From: Haematococcus lacustris | Lineage: Eukaryota > Chlorophyta > Chlorophyceae > Chlamydomonadales > Haematococcaceae | Length of the DNA stretch: 64,000 nucleotides | NCBI GenBank assembly: GCA_030144725.1 | Contig: JASKMD010000008.1 | Location: forward strand, 18,311,943-18,375,942 | Direction of reading: 5' to 3' | Shown: positions 46,714-57,622 of the stretch, piece after piece | Numbering within the stretch: the stretch's first letter is position 1 | Layout: every line of letters begins with the position of its first letter | The notes under the pieces: model-generated | Databases searched by the model: none | What the model saw: the letters and a program-made list of their open reading frames with translations, nothing else | What the model was told of the DNA's origin: nothing | Position numbers and translations under genes: made by a program

Positions 46714-46945
46714 CCAGCTACAACTCAAGACAATCCCAACAAAAAAAAACAATGAACCCCTCACAAAGGGGATGTGTGTGGCGCAGGCACAGGCACTGGC
46801 ACAGGCACACACACCAGAAGGCTGAGCTGAAGTGGGCATTAGGCACACTGTCGGTAGCCTTTACAATGATGAGCTCGCAACCTGGTTCAATTCCAACTCA
46901 TGCTTTATTTTGGTGTAGCATGAGGGCTGTAGGGTTCAGGAGTTG
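46714..46945 (+). repeat. Fanzor 3'-terminal conserved segment (C), complete
   Basis: The only uninterrupted sense-strand copy: stop codon, A-rich run (AACAAAAAAAAACAATG), CCCCTCACAAAGGGG hairpin, GGCACAGG repeats, CACACACACCAGAAGG, GGTAGCCTTTACAATG, GGTTCAATTCC (pol III B-box-like), the CTCATGC-TTTATTTTGGTGTA-GCATGAG hairpin, and terminal AGGGTTCAGGAGTTG. Reported as a repeat; a transcript is inferred only. Confidence 0.8.
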
Positions 46946-47516
46946 TCGGCCGTTATATTTTATCGTTATGTAAATTCTTTACAAATGCAGACCTAGGATT
47001 TAAACCGGCAACGGCCGACAACGGTGCCGGGAAATTGTGGTGAATCGGCCTAACGGCGCAGACGGCAGACTTCAGCTTGTATTTACAGCAGCTCGGTCGC
47101 TTTGGGTGTACCGGCGTGCTGCGCAATCTACGGATTTGGACCCAGAGTATCGCGCCGCAACAAGCCGACGTCATAAGTGCTCTGCTCAGCACAACAACGC
47201 AGGTGGGAGCAGGGCAAGGCAGGTGGGCCCAGGGCTGGGTCACAATTGTCGCAGTAGTCGCAGTTAAGGACACCGACACTGCCCAGCGGCCTGTACAGAT
47301 GGGCTGGGCGCTAGCTCCTGCAATGACAGTTCGGCCTCTGCCACCCAGCTGTACAATTGCTACGTGATTTTGTTCTTATTCGCTGATGGCAGCACGGCAG
47401 CAAGCAGACGGCTACTAACAGACGGGTCTGACTGTGCCTGAGGCCGTTGCTGTTGTGCGCATCATCGCCACCAAGCATAGAGCGTTGTTCACATTGCTCT
47501 CAGCAGGTGCAGACAT
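46946..47516. other. Intergenic, upstream of the MYB gene
   Basis: No gene recognised in 570 bases; presumably includes the MYB promoter. No clear TATA box. A degenerate repeat GCAAGCAGACGGCTACTAAC/AGACGGGTC lies near 47400. Confidence 0.4.
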
Positions 47517-49908
47517 ATGGCAGACGCGATGGGCGATGATGCCGTGTGGGGCGAGAGCGCTGCCGGCCGCTGCGCAAAGCGTCGCTACCCAGTTGCGCGG
47601 TTGAAAGGCAACTGGAGCGTTGAAGAGGACGACGCGCTGAAGCGGTCAGTAGATATTTCGGTTGTGGTGGTGCAAGCTGTGCATGGCAAAACTTCACACA
47701 GTAGGTCCATATCCATGACACCATGGGAAGCATCACAACTCACAAGAATAACCGCCTTGGGCTTTGCAGGCTGGTACTTATGCATGGCGAGGGGAACTGG
47801 CGCATCATATCCAAGGCTGTTAACTTTGCCATGGGGAAAACAGATGGCGACGGTCGCATAGGGAAGCAGTGCCGGGAACGCTGGAACCACCACTTGAAAC
47901 CAGGCATTCGGACAGATGCATGGACAGATGAAGAGGAGGCACAGCTGGTGACAGCTCACATGAAGTTTGGCAACCGTTGGAGTGACATTGCACGCTCCTT
48001 GGAAGGCCGGACTGAGAACCACATCAAGAACCATTGGTACGTCACCACTGTGCCCTTATGTCACTGCATCCTCACTCGCTCCTTGCTTTCCACGTGCACA
48101 GCCGCCCTACACACGCCCTATGTTTCTCTCACTGCAGCCGTACGGCTGCTGCTGCACTTCAGGAATGCCACCCTCAGGAGGAAAGACAGTCACATCAAGG
48201 CTGCTGGCTTGCCTAGCACGCTCCGCGTCTACATGCAGCAGCTGGGGCTCCTGTCAGCAGGCCCTGGGCCGTGCCTGGCCCCAGACACGCCAGAGGGAGC
48301 TGGCTGCAGGGCTGCCCAGGCCCACACCCTGCTGCTCCCGACCTTGAACTCAGAGCAGCAGCAGCAGCAGCAGCAGCAGCATCTCAGGGGTAGCAGCCAG
48401 GCTGGGTTGCTGCCACCCTGCGTGGCTATGCAGCTACATGCCAACAGCAGTGGCAGCAGCAGCGGGCCAGCAGTGGCAGCGCAGAATGCATGGATGATGG
48501 CAGAAGGGCCATGCCTCATGCCTGCATTGCAGCAAGGCTGTGGCACAGCCCCATCAAGCCAACCCCCAGCCTCAGTCATGCCAGTCCCTGCTTGCCTTGC
48601 GGTCGGGGCAGCAAATGGCAGGGAGAGCAGTGCAGCTGCTCCACAGGCTGCGGCAGCAAGCCCCCCTGAGGACCCTCTACAGCAGCAGCGCCGGCGCCGA
48701 CGCAAGCAGCAGCAGCGCCAGCAAGAAGGACTGGACGAGGCGCAGCTGAACCCCAGCTGCAGGGCCTGGCAGCCGGGGCAGCCTGCTGGGTGAGTCCTTG
48801 TGTTGAGTGTGCTGCTAGTCTGCCTGCCAGCAAAGTCTTGCCCAGCAGCCCTTCACCACGCACTATGAACAAGCAAGTGCTTTATTGCTCTAATACAGTA
48901 GGCCTGGTTGACAGTGGACAGCTAGAAGGGGTTGCTGTGTGAGGCAGTACGAGCTTTGTGGCTTTGCAAGCCAGTCCTACAGCACAGCCCGACTGCCACA
49001 CCCAGTTGCTTACATTGGGCATTGCCCTGCCAGCTGCCATCACTCGTGTGGATGTGCGTGCCCGCAGGCTCCCCCATGAGGCTGTGCATGGCCCCAGCAG
49101 CAGCCACACAGCAGCTATTCCCCTGCACCTTCTACCCCCTCTCCCCCTCCACCTAGCTGCCGCGCAGCCAAGGAGCTGGGAGCAATGGGCCCTCCAGTAC
49201 CAGCTGGCCCTGGCTCTGCACTCCCAGCCACTGCACCTAGGCCAGCCCGGCATGACCCTGGCACCCCACCTAGCCTTTCCCATGCAACCCTGGCCTAACA
49301 CCCTGACCCAACCGCATCCTAACCAGGCTCCCTACCCTACACCCGGGCAGCTGGAGCCCTGTGTGGACCCCCTCGCTGTCAGCGGCCCCCTGACCCCAGC
49401 CACCAGCTGCACTGACCTCCGACCAGGCCAGGGCCACAGCAGCCCGGCAGGCTCTTCCTGTGCTGATCACCCCCAGCCTGCTTGGCTGCGACCCTCTACC
49501 AGCCACCCCTACCTGACGGCTGCCTGCCTCCAGCCCGGCCAGCGTGGACCTCTGCAGCTGCAGCCCATCAGCTGCGCAGACGGTGAACACAGCCAGGAGG
49601 CAAGCTGTGCAGGGCAGGGCCCAGGGCAGCAGCAGAAGGCAGAGCCGGCGCCGGCAGGGCAGACAGGTAGCCCGGCCTGCCAGCCTCAATGCTCAAGGGG
49701 GTCACAGAGTCCTGAGCACTCCAGCTTCAGGCAGCAGGACACCAGCACTCAGGCGGACAACTGCCAGGCAGGGGTGGGCTGGGAGGCTGTGCAGCGTGAT
49801 GGTGGCAAGGCAGCGGCCCGTGGCGCCCCAGAGCAGGATGATGCTGAGGTACAAGCAGCAGGGCTGCTGCTGATGCTGCGCCAGACAGGTAGCGCCCTGG
49901 GCCCCTAG
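47517..49908 (+). CDS. R2R3-MYB transcription factor
   Basis: DNA-binding nuclear regulator. Exon 1 (47517-47644) MADAMGDDAVWGES ending in RLKGNWSVEEDDALKR; exon 2 (47770-48036) LVLMHGEGNWRIISKAV, GRIGKQCRERWNHHLKP, AWTDEEEAQLVTAHMKFGNR and GRTENHIKNHW; exon 3 (48163-48789) NATLRRKDSHIKAAGLPSTL then a Gln-rich region with eight or more CAG codons. R3 has canonical W-x18-W spacing; R2 has nine extra residues (FAMGKTDGDG) before recognition helix 3. Exon 3 either stops at 48793 or, more likely, splices at GTGAGT (48790): the following Pro/Gln-rich frame is open to 49908, and CCCGCAG ending at 49067 would keep phase. Closest in feel to plant MYB98/118-type proteins (GKQCRERW, IKNHWNAT), from memory. 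Confidence 0.87.
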
Positions 49909-51004
49909 GCGGTCTGGTGGCAGAGTGCACCCCTGGGCAGTCTGTGCTAGCCCTTGGCTGTTGAGGGCAGGCCAGGGCCCCTAGGCAGTCTGATGTCTTC
50001 CCTGACATACCTAACCCTAACCAAATCCCAACCTCTGGGCAGCCTCTGCTAGCCTGTGGAGCATGCTAGGTGCACAGCCAGCGCTGGGTGGGCCTACACC
50101 GCTGGCTAGCGCTAGGCAAGCTCTGGGTGCATCATACAGGGTAATGCAGCGGGCAGAGCAGAGCGTGTGCTCGGATCAGTGCTCGCATGGGTGCTGGCGG
50201 TGTGACAGTGATGTCATTGCCCTGCCCTGGTCCCGAGCTGTACCAGTAGACAAGCAAGCCAGTCCGTGACTCCAGCTGGTTCAGACCGGAGACACAGGGG
50301 TGGAAGGGGGTGCAGCCATTTCATTGTCATCCACAGGCTGGCTGAGCATCACATGTGCAGTGATACCCCACTCGTGTACATTGTCAGAGGCCGGCAGGGA
50401 CTGGGCCGGGCGCATGGTCTCAGCGATGGGTGCTTGCTATGGCCAGGTGGGTGGCTAGGGAACACCCCTGGTGCATGGTTGGAATTCACAACGTGATATT
50501 CTCCATCCTCCGTTCCTTCTGGGTACAACACCATGCGCATGGTGCATGTTGGGGATGCATGTGCAATGTGTATCATCAGTGTGAATGCATGTATGACCAG
50601 TTTTGCAAGAGTGAGAAGAACTTCAGACCTGTGACAAGCATCCAGCCTGAATTCTAGGTCATACATCTTCCTCACTATCATGCAAGTCATGCAGACACAG
50701 TGATGTGTTTCTGTGCCGTCCCCTTTTCATGATGATATACTCTTCCCAAACCGGCATCCATCATCCTTTGCATTGCGACATCAAGCTATCTTCACCATCT
50801 TCGCTGCTCTTGATGCAGCTCGAGTGCGTGGTTGTGGATGGGTATGTCGCACCATAACTGTATGTCACGGCAGTTAGGATGGAAACCACTTGATCCGTCA
50901 GCTGGTTGAGTTCACATGCCAAAAGCAAAACATGTTCCGACTGCTGCTGCGCGTTGCAGGTGCCACTCACAAGCACTGTTTACATATATTTGGGATACAC
51001 TAGG
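49909..51004. other. Intergenic, no gene recognised
   Basis: About 1.1 kb without recognisable coding sequence. At 50910-50976 (minus) lies a fragment matching 41759-41822 in TE2 (reading VSGTCNxQQQSEHVLLLAC), placed just beside Fanzor segment D. Confidence 0.45.
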
Positions 51005-51225
51005 CAACTCTTGAACCACACAGCCCTCATGCTACACCGAAATAAAGCATGAGTCGGAATCGAACTAGGCTGCGAGCTCATCATTGTAAAGGCTATTGAC
51101 AGTGTGCCTAATGCCCACTTCAGCTCAGCCGTCTGGTGTGTGTGCCTGTTGCCAGAGCTCTGGTAGCTCAAAACCACACATCCCCTTTGTTAGGGATTCA
51201 TTGTTTTTTTTGCTTGGGTCGTACT
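51005..51225 (-). repeat. Fanzor 3'-terminal conserved segment (D), without gene
   Basis: On the minus strand it carries the full series: TTGTTTTTT complement, AGGGGATGTGTGG, CACACACACCAGACGGCTGA, GGTAGCC-like block, GTTCGATTCC, CTCATGC/GCATGAG hairpin, then a variant end (GGTTCAAGAGTTG). No Fanzor coding sequence is next to it, so it is a solo 3' end. Confidence 0.8.
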
Positions 51226-51547
51226 TCTTGGTATGCTCTGGGGTGCGGTGAGGTACGAAACAAATGTAAGTGACACGACATGTTCACGACATGTTCACCT
51301 AATTCAGCTGTGACACGCCCTGAGGAAATTTCAAATTTTGACGAACGGAGCCCATAGGCCACGGAAAGCAGTTGCGCCTGCTGCATTGCAATCGTCCTTT
51401 TGCGCTGTATCCTGCTGATGGTTGTGCCTGGCCTGAAGCCTGTGGCGCCTCCACACACAAATGTGCTTGAGACGCAAGCTTGCTATTGGGTGCTAGCTGT
51501 TGTAAGGTCGTACGGGTCAGAATGCCTATCGCAGCACCGTGCAGCAT

Positions 51548-54096
51548 CACGTGACGGTCCAGCCGAGCGCGACGGTGGCGGGAGGTGCATCTATAGTCCT
51601 AGTTTGCTCAGGTACGTGGCGTGATACCAATAAACGCGACATGCCCCATGCCTCGACTAACCGGAATTCGGTGTTCCTGTGACTGGCGCCAGGCACTAGC
51701 CAGGGCTCCATCCGCGCCCATTGTCACACACATGTGTCCGTAGCAAACACATTTACAGAATAGGTAAGGTTGCTGCAACATGCAAGTGGGGTGTGAGTGA
51801 CAACTTCACAACAAGCCCATGGCACGCCCAGCCATGCCACAGCCATGTTTACTAATATTATGGTATGCCACTTAGCTAGTGGCCTGCTTGCACCCAAATG
51901 AAACTACAGCCCAAGTTTCATTTGGCGCTGACGATGCGTACAACACTAACATGGGTATGTAACCCCCCAAGCGCATGTCCTCTCACTACCACCATGTGCC
52001 ATCTTATTCGGCTGCAGGAAGGCATGCCAAGGTGTCTCTGTTGAGGTGTGTGATGGCAAGCATGGGTCTAGTTGGTGACAGGTGACATGTGCACCGCCAG
52101 AGCGTCCAACCAGTCAGCTATGTGCATGTTCCGCACCGGCTTCACGGTGGGCTGCCCATTGCCCACCACAGCCCACAACTCTTTCAGCTAGTTTTTTTGA
52201 CAGCAAGCTTGGCAATGGTTGCATGCTTGCTTGTTGGCATGATCACAGAGGTGGACCGCTGCCTTGTTAGCTGCAATCGCAGGTGGCGCACCTGCCACCG
52301 CAGTGCCTCTGCTGCCTCATCCACGTTTGACTTCACCCGGCCTGGTAGAGGCGCAGAGGGTGGGGAGGAGGTGGCAGCGGCAGCGGCGGATGCGATAGCA
52401 GGGGCAAAGTGAGGCTGTAGAGGGGGGGGCGGAGTGGAGGAGGAGAATGTTTGGAGGAGGAGGAGTTGACTGGGGTGTTGGTTCAGTGCTGGGAGGTGGT
52501 GAAAGGTGGCCGGCAAGCGTACAGCCGGTAGGTAAGGGAGAGCATGAGCTGCCCACAGTTGCTTCTGGCCATGGGATGCTAGGAAGGCCTGAGCATCTGG
52601 AGGCAAGCTGTCTACACGAGATGAGCCACAGCCGCCCGTTGACCGATAGAATGCTGCACGCACAACAAAGGGGGGATCTGACTTGAGTGCAAGTGAGAGC
52701 TAGTGCATGTCAGTGCATGTGAGCGATTGTTGATGCTGATGTTGAGGTACCTTACCATGAAGCTTGGCGGTTTAAAGGTGACATTGGTTCCTTGGTAAGG
52801 CTGTGTAGCAGAGGAAGAAGGGTCCTGCATGACGAGCAAGACCGAGGCAGGGTTGAGGGCTGAAGTTGTTGTTTGTGGTAGCCGTTCTCTACCTGCTGTC
52901 GTACAATCATTTCATTGTATAGTATTGAGGAGCTTTGTAAGTACTGACCTGTCGCTCAGCTTTGGTGTCGCCCCCTGCCCAGCAAGTTGTAGGCCGTGCG
53001 TTTGTGCCCTTGAATCCTGCAAGAAACACACAAACATAGCATGCACCATGGGGCATGCACCCTGCAACAAGGAGGTCTACAGGAACATGTGAACAAACAA
53101 ACATATGATGCATGGCCACTAACCTTTAACCGTGATTGTGTGGCGGGCCCCTCGCTGCTGCCGGACACCGGGCGTTGTGCGGCAGTTGCAGCCACATGCG
53201 CCAGCCCAGCCCCCTGCCCCTGCAGCCCTGCCCCTCCCTGCTGCCAGCTGCAAGGATGGTGGGTGGACGCCGGGGAGGATCTGCAGCCACATGCGCCAGC
53301 CCAGCCCGCTACCCCTGCAGCCCTGCCCCTCCCTGCCCCTTGCTGCTGCCAGCTGCCAGGATGGTGGGTGGACGCCGGGCAGGACCTGCAACCACATGCG
53401 CCAGCCCAGCCCCCTGCCCCTGCAGCCCTGCCTCTCCCTGCCCCTTGCTGCTGCCAGCTGCCAGGATGGTGGGTGGACGCCGGGCAGGACCTGCAACCAC
53501 ATGCGCCAGCCCAGCCCCCTGCCCCTTCAGCCCTGCCCCTGCTCTGGCAGTGCACATGTCACCTGTCACCAACTAGACCCATGCTTGCCATCACACACCT
53601 CAACAGAGACACCTCGGCATGCCTTCCTGCAGCCGAATAAGATGGCACATGGTGGTAGTGAGAGGACATGAGCTTGGGGGGTTGCAAACCCATGTTAGTG
53701 TTGTACGCATCGTCAGCGCCAAATGAAACTTGGGCTGTAGTTTCATTTGGGTGCAAGCATGCCAGTAGCTAAGTGGCATACCATAATATTAGTAAACATG
53801 GCTGTGGCATGGCTGGGCGGGCCATGGGCTTGTTGTGAAGTTGTCACTCACACCCCACTTGCATGTTGCAGCAACCTTACCTGTTGTGTAGATGGGTTTA
53901 CCACGGACACATGTGTGTGCCAACGGTCGCGGATGGAGCCCTTGCTAGTGCCTGGCGCCAGTCACAGGAACACCGAATTCCGGTTAGTCGAGGCATGGGG
54001 CATGTCGCGTTTATTGGTATTACGCCACGTACCTGAGCAAACTAGGACTATAGATGCACCTCCGGCTCCTGTTGCGCTCGACTGGACAGTCACGTG
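51548..54096. mobile_element. Element with ~546-bp inverted arms (2.55 kb)
   Basis: Left arm 51548-52093 and right arm 53550-54096 are inverted copies of each other, from CACGTGAC outermost to TGTGCAC innermost, with small indels. Each arm holds a hairpin CAAATGAAACT/AGTTTCATTTG (51896-51926 and about 53720-53750). The ~1.46-kb centre has a 160-residue minus-strand frame (52663-52184) ending VRHLRLQLTRQRSTSVIMPT and a minisatellite (53185-53530). No target duplication was found; unclassified. Confidence 0.75.
53185..53530. repeat. ~110-bp tandem repeat, about three copies
   Basis: Unit contains CCACATGCGCCAGCCCAGCC, CTGCAGCCCTGCCCCTCCCT, GCTGCCAGCTGCCAGGATGG and TGGGTGGACGCCGGGCAGGA. Copies start near 53190, 53285 and 53392, with a partial copy at 53498. 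Frames on both strands stay open across it only because of composition. Confidence 0.85.
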
Positions 54097-54558
54097 ATTT
54101 TGCAACGCGTCGCTGGAACAATTTGTGCGATGCCTAGTGATAGAAACCACTATTATAAGCTCATCCGCGAGGGACCATGTTCGCCCACCACCATCGTGGC
54201 CGTACTAGAGGCCAGCGACACAGACACGGCTTGAGCTATAGAGCGGGATGGTGCAAACGCGATGTCCTGGGGTGGCCTGTGTGACCCAAACTGACCCATG
54301 CGTGTCACAGCTGTCACAGGCGTGTCACAGCTGAACCTAATGCACTCGGTGTAGCGCGGTGTACCTGATGCGGGTTGCACTACCCAGCTGGCCCTGACCT
54401 GCCTGTTGATCTGGCCTGCCTCACCGGCTGCCTTGCACCACACTAGGCAACTGTCTGCTGCATCTTTCATATCAGGTTTAGCTATGACGCGCGTCCAGAG
54501 GTTAGGGCATACTAGATACCGCGTGGCCTCGTCATTCTTCTGCTGCTCAGCGCAACAT
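54097..54558. other. 3' flank of the tRNA-binding protein gene, no gene recognised
   Basis: A 105-residue open frame (54470-54153, minus) has no recognised motif. A short tandem CGTGTCACAGCTG duplication lies at 54300-54333. Confidence 0.4.
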
Positions 54559-57333
54559 TCAGTGTATTGCGGAGCCGGGCGGGATGTCCTCGGCCACCGT
54601 CACCGGGCCCAGGGTCGTTACCAGCGGCACGCCATCCAGACTGGCTAGATGATTGTCTGCCACTTTGAGCACCGTCACAACCGCCTTGAAGTGCTCCGAC
54701 TTGACCTGTAGTAACATGAGCGTGAAGCGTGCTGGAGGCTGCAGGTCAGGGTGGGAGTAACCAGGAGTGCTGGGGCAGAAGTGGCCAGAAGTGAGGGAGC
54801 AGGTCTGGCAACAGCAAAGTGCAGCTTTGCTCTGGGCATGACTGTCCTGCACGTCCACCCGTAGCCGCAGCCAATCATGTGTCCTGCTGCTGCCCATAAA
54901 TCCCACTGTACAAACCATTGGGCAGGTACCATCGTGTGATGTTGGCGTTGATGGCAAAAAGACAGACGCTCAGCTGCTGCTGCTGCCAACAAAGTCAATG
55001 TGACTACTGCTTGCCACTACCCATGATATCCCCCTCACCTGCTCAGCTCATCTACGCCCCACAACAGATCACTGCGCTGCCTCACTTTCCCACCTGTCAC
55101 AAACTGCCCCAAGCCCACCCTCCTGCCCTCTCCCCTGCCCACCCACCCTGCCCACTCTCTTGCCCACCCGCCTTACCTAACCCCCTACCCACCGCCCTGC
55201 CCACCCTCCCTGCCCTCCTCTGCCCCCATCACCCCTGACCTGCTTTGGGGTGTCCAGGCTGGGTTGTGCGCCCTGCAGGTACACCTGGTCACCAGGGCTG
55301 GACCCCGGAGGGGGGCTCAGCAGCCGCACCCGCAGCCCCGCCCCTGCCTCACCCCCTTCACCAGCAGCGGGCCCCTCCACAGCCTCAGCGGCCAGCAGCA
55401 TGGCTTCACTCATGTTGCCTGCACAGGGCCAGACAGGGCCAGGCAGGGCCAGGCAAGGCCAGGCAGGGTCATCTTGAAGGTAGTAGGGCTGTGGAGCAGC
55501 GAGACCCCTGCCCTGGTCATGTGCAACTTACGTCCCTCACATGAGCCTGCCGGCTAGGTATGCATTTTCAGGTGGTGGGGCTGTGGCAAAGGGAGCCAAG
55601 GTTCCAGCCTGGCCAGCTGCCTGACTGGACAGCCCAGGTGTGGCCCATGTGGTGCAGCAGGCGGGCACCCTGCACACAGGAGTGAGGTCACACCCTACAG
55701 TGCAGGGTGGGCATCACAGGCCGGGTGCACCTGGGGGCATAACTTCAATAAGGGGGAGGCAAGGGAGGGGGATGAGGTCAGGTGCGGCCTAGCTGCTGCC
55801 CATGCGGGCGCCCACCTGCCAGCTTTGCGGGTTTCAGGTTACACACAGCGCACACCAAGCGGCCCTGTAGCTCCTCCTGGGGGATGAACGGCTGCATGCC
55901 TGCACACACCTGGCTAGGCACCCCCCACACACACGCATGAGCAGGGAAGACAGAGAGAAAGAATAAAAGAAAGAATAAAAGAAAGAAAGAAAGAAAGAAG
56001 AAATAAATAAATAAAGAGGAAGAAAAAATAGAGACTGCGCCCACTCTGCCGGGCTTGCATTGTGGAAGGAGATTAGCCCCAGGGCATATGCCCTTGCCAC
56101 CCTCCCTAGTACAGCATGGGCAAGTAGCCATCAGCGCCAGACAGGGGCTCTAGACCCTGACAGAGTCCCCTGCTGCCCAAGAGCCACAGCAGCAACTGCA
56201 ACGCCAACAATGCATTTGCAACAGGCCAGTGACAGCCCCGTGCACGTAATGTATCAAGGCGCTGCCCCCCTGCTGCCACCACTCCTGCTGCCATTCTTTG
56301 ACAAAGTGATGAGCAGCGACACAAGGCAGCTGACCTAAACCGGGAGGAAGTGAGGAGGGGAGGAGGGGGAGCAGGCTGTGCTTGCAGGCACACTACTTGC
56401 ACACTACTTGCAGGCACTATCGCGTTACCTCACCCCACCCCACCCTGCGTCACCGCAACACACCTCACCCCATCCCACCCAACCCCACCCCTTGCCCCAT
56501 GCTGTGTCAGCATGTCTGTCCTGTCATGTCCATGCGTCAGCCTTGTCACAGGAGACAGGCAGGGGTGGGAGCGAGCAGTGGTGTCACACAGTAGCGGGAG
56601 CATATGTTGCCCGCAGCAGTGGACAAGGCAGGCAGGCACGGTGCTGGCCCACCTGCCGTGTCTCCCCGTTGCCTAGCTCAATCTGCAGCCGGTACAGCTT
56701 GCTGCTGTTCTCCACCACCTCCACGCTAGACACACGAGCCACCTGGTGCGCAGGGGCGCCCAGGAAGCTTAGGAAGCTGTGCAAGCCATACATATTTCAA
56801 TAACGCATGCTCCTGGTCAACACACACCGTATGGGTCTCTACTTCTGGTCACTAGGGTGGGTGTGAGCAACAACGGTGGCCACCATCACTATGTCCGCAG
56901 GTGCCAAGACAAGCTTAGACAAGTCAGGAATGCAGGCTGCCTATGGCTGGTGACGGTACCTTGATGAGGACTTTTTGAAACAGGGAGGATGCATCTGCTG
57001 CAGCGGCTCCCCCAGCGGGTGCTACTGCTTTGGGAGTAGGCTTGGAGGGGGCTGCAGCTGCTGTCTTGCTCGGATCTGCCGCTGTTGGAGAAGTGGGAGT
57101 TGTAGTGGGAGCTGGGGCAGGGGCCAGGGCAGGGGTGGGGCCTGGGGCTGAACATGGGTCCGCAGTGTTAGCGCTATCGGGCGGCTGCGTCGAGCGCGTG
57201 ACTGCAACCACAAATCGGTTATCATTAGTAGCCGACGCGTTTAAGGCGATGCTGCGGCGGACGCACTGGGCGCATCAATGAGTTTGTCCAACTTCTTGAT
57301 GGCCTCGCCTAAGATGTCTTGCAGCGTTGCCAT
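54559..57333 (-). CDS. tRNA-binding-domain protein (EMAPII/AIMP1/Arc1-like)
   Basis: OB-fold tRNA-binding protein, probably a cofactor of cytosolic aminoacyl-tRNA synthetases. Exon 1 (57333-57267) MATLQDILGEAIKKLDKLID, a short helix; exon 2 (57201-56960) a Pro/Ala/Thr-rich linker ending ADASSLFQKVLIK, preceded by a CTAAT branch-point-like string; exon 3 (56776-56653) VSSVEVVENSSKLYRLQIEL and GNGETRQ; exon (55899-55816) MQPFIPQEELQGRLVCAVCN followed by LKPAKLAG, the hallmark tRNA-binding core; exon (55418-55240) NMSEAMLLAAEA and PPPGSSPGDQVYL; exon (54705-54559) with the EMAPII-like C-terminal extension. A very small exon supplying the usual VVSG before MQPF should lie between 56653 and 55899; I could not place it. 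Could alternatively belong to a methionyl-tRNA synthetase-related gene, but no catalytic domain is present. Confidence 0.85.
55955..56030. repeat. A-rich (GAAA)n tract in an intron
   Basis: GAAAGAATAAAAGAAAGAAAGAAATAAATAAATAAAG on the plus strand, strikingly AT-rich for this region and lying between two exons of the tRNA-binding protein gene. On the transcribed (minus) strand it reads as a pyrimidine-rich TTTC tract 5' of exon 55899-55816, so it can serve as a polypyrimidine tract. Confidence 0.7.
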
Positions 57334-57622
57334 GGATGCCGTCACGAGCGTGTTAGCGGGTCTTTGGCGTGACAGGGAACATGGTGTCACACAGCTAACG
57401 TCACACAGCTAACGTCGAACTCATACAGTGTTGCATGCGCGAGCCACCTGCAGCCATTGTCACGGAGGCAACCAACAGGCTAACACTATAGACAATGGCT
57501 AACATGATGGCAAGACAGAGCTCATCATTGTTGCCTGATGGTTGACCTGCAGCCAGCATCGCGAGGGGTTTCATCACAGTGTCAGCGGCATACGAGAGGC
57601 CACGCCAATGCCCTCCTGTTTG

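Noticed and set aside
52956..53640. Repeat protein encoded by the ~110-bp tandem array
   Set aside because: Several frames on both strands are open through it equally, with no start context or conservation; composition explains them.
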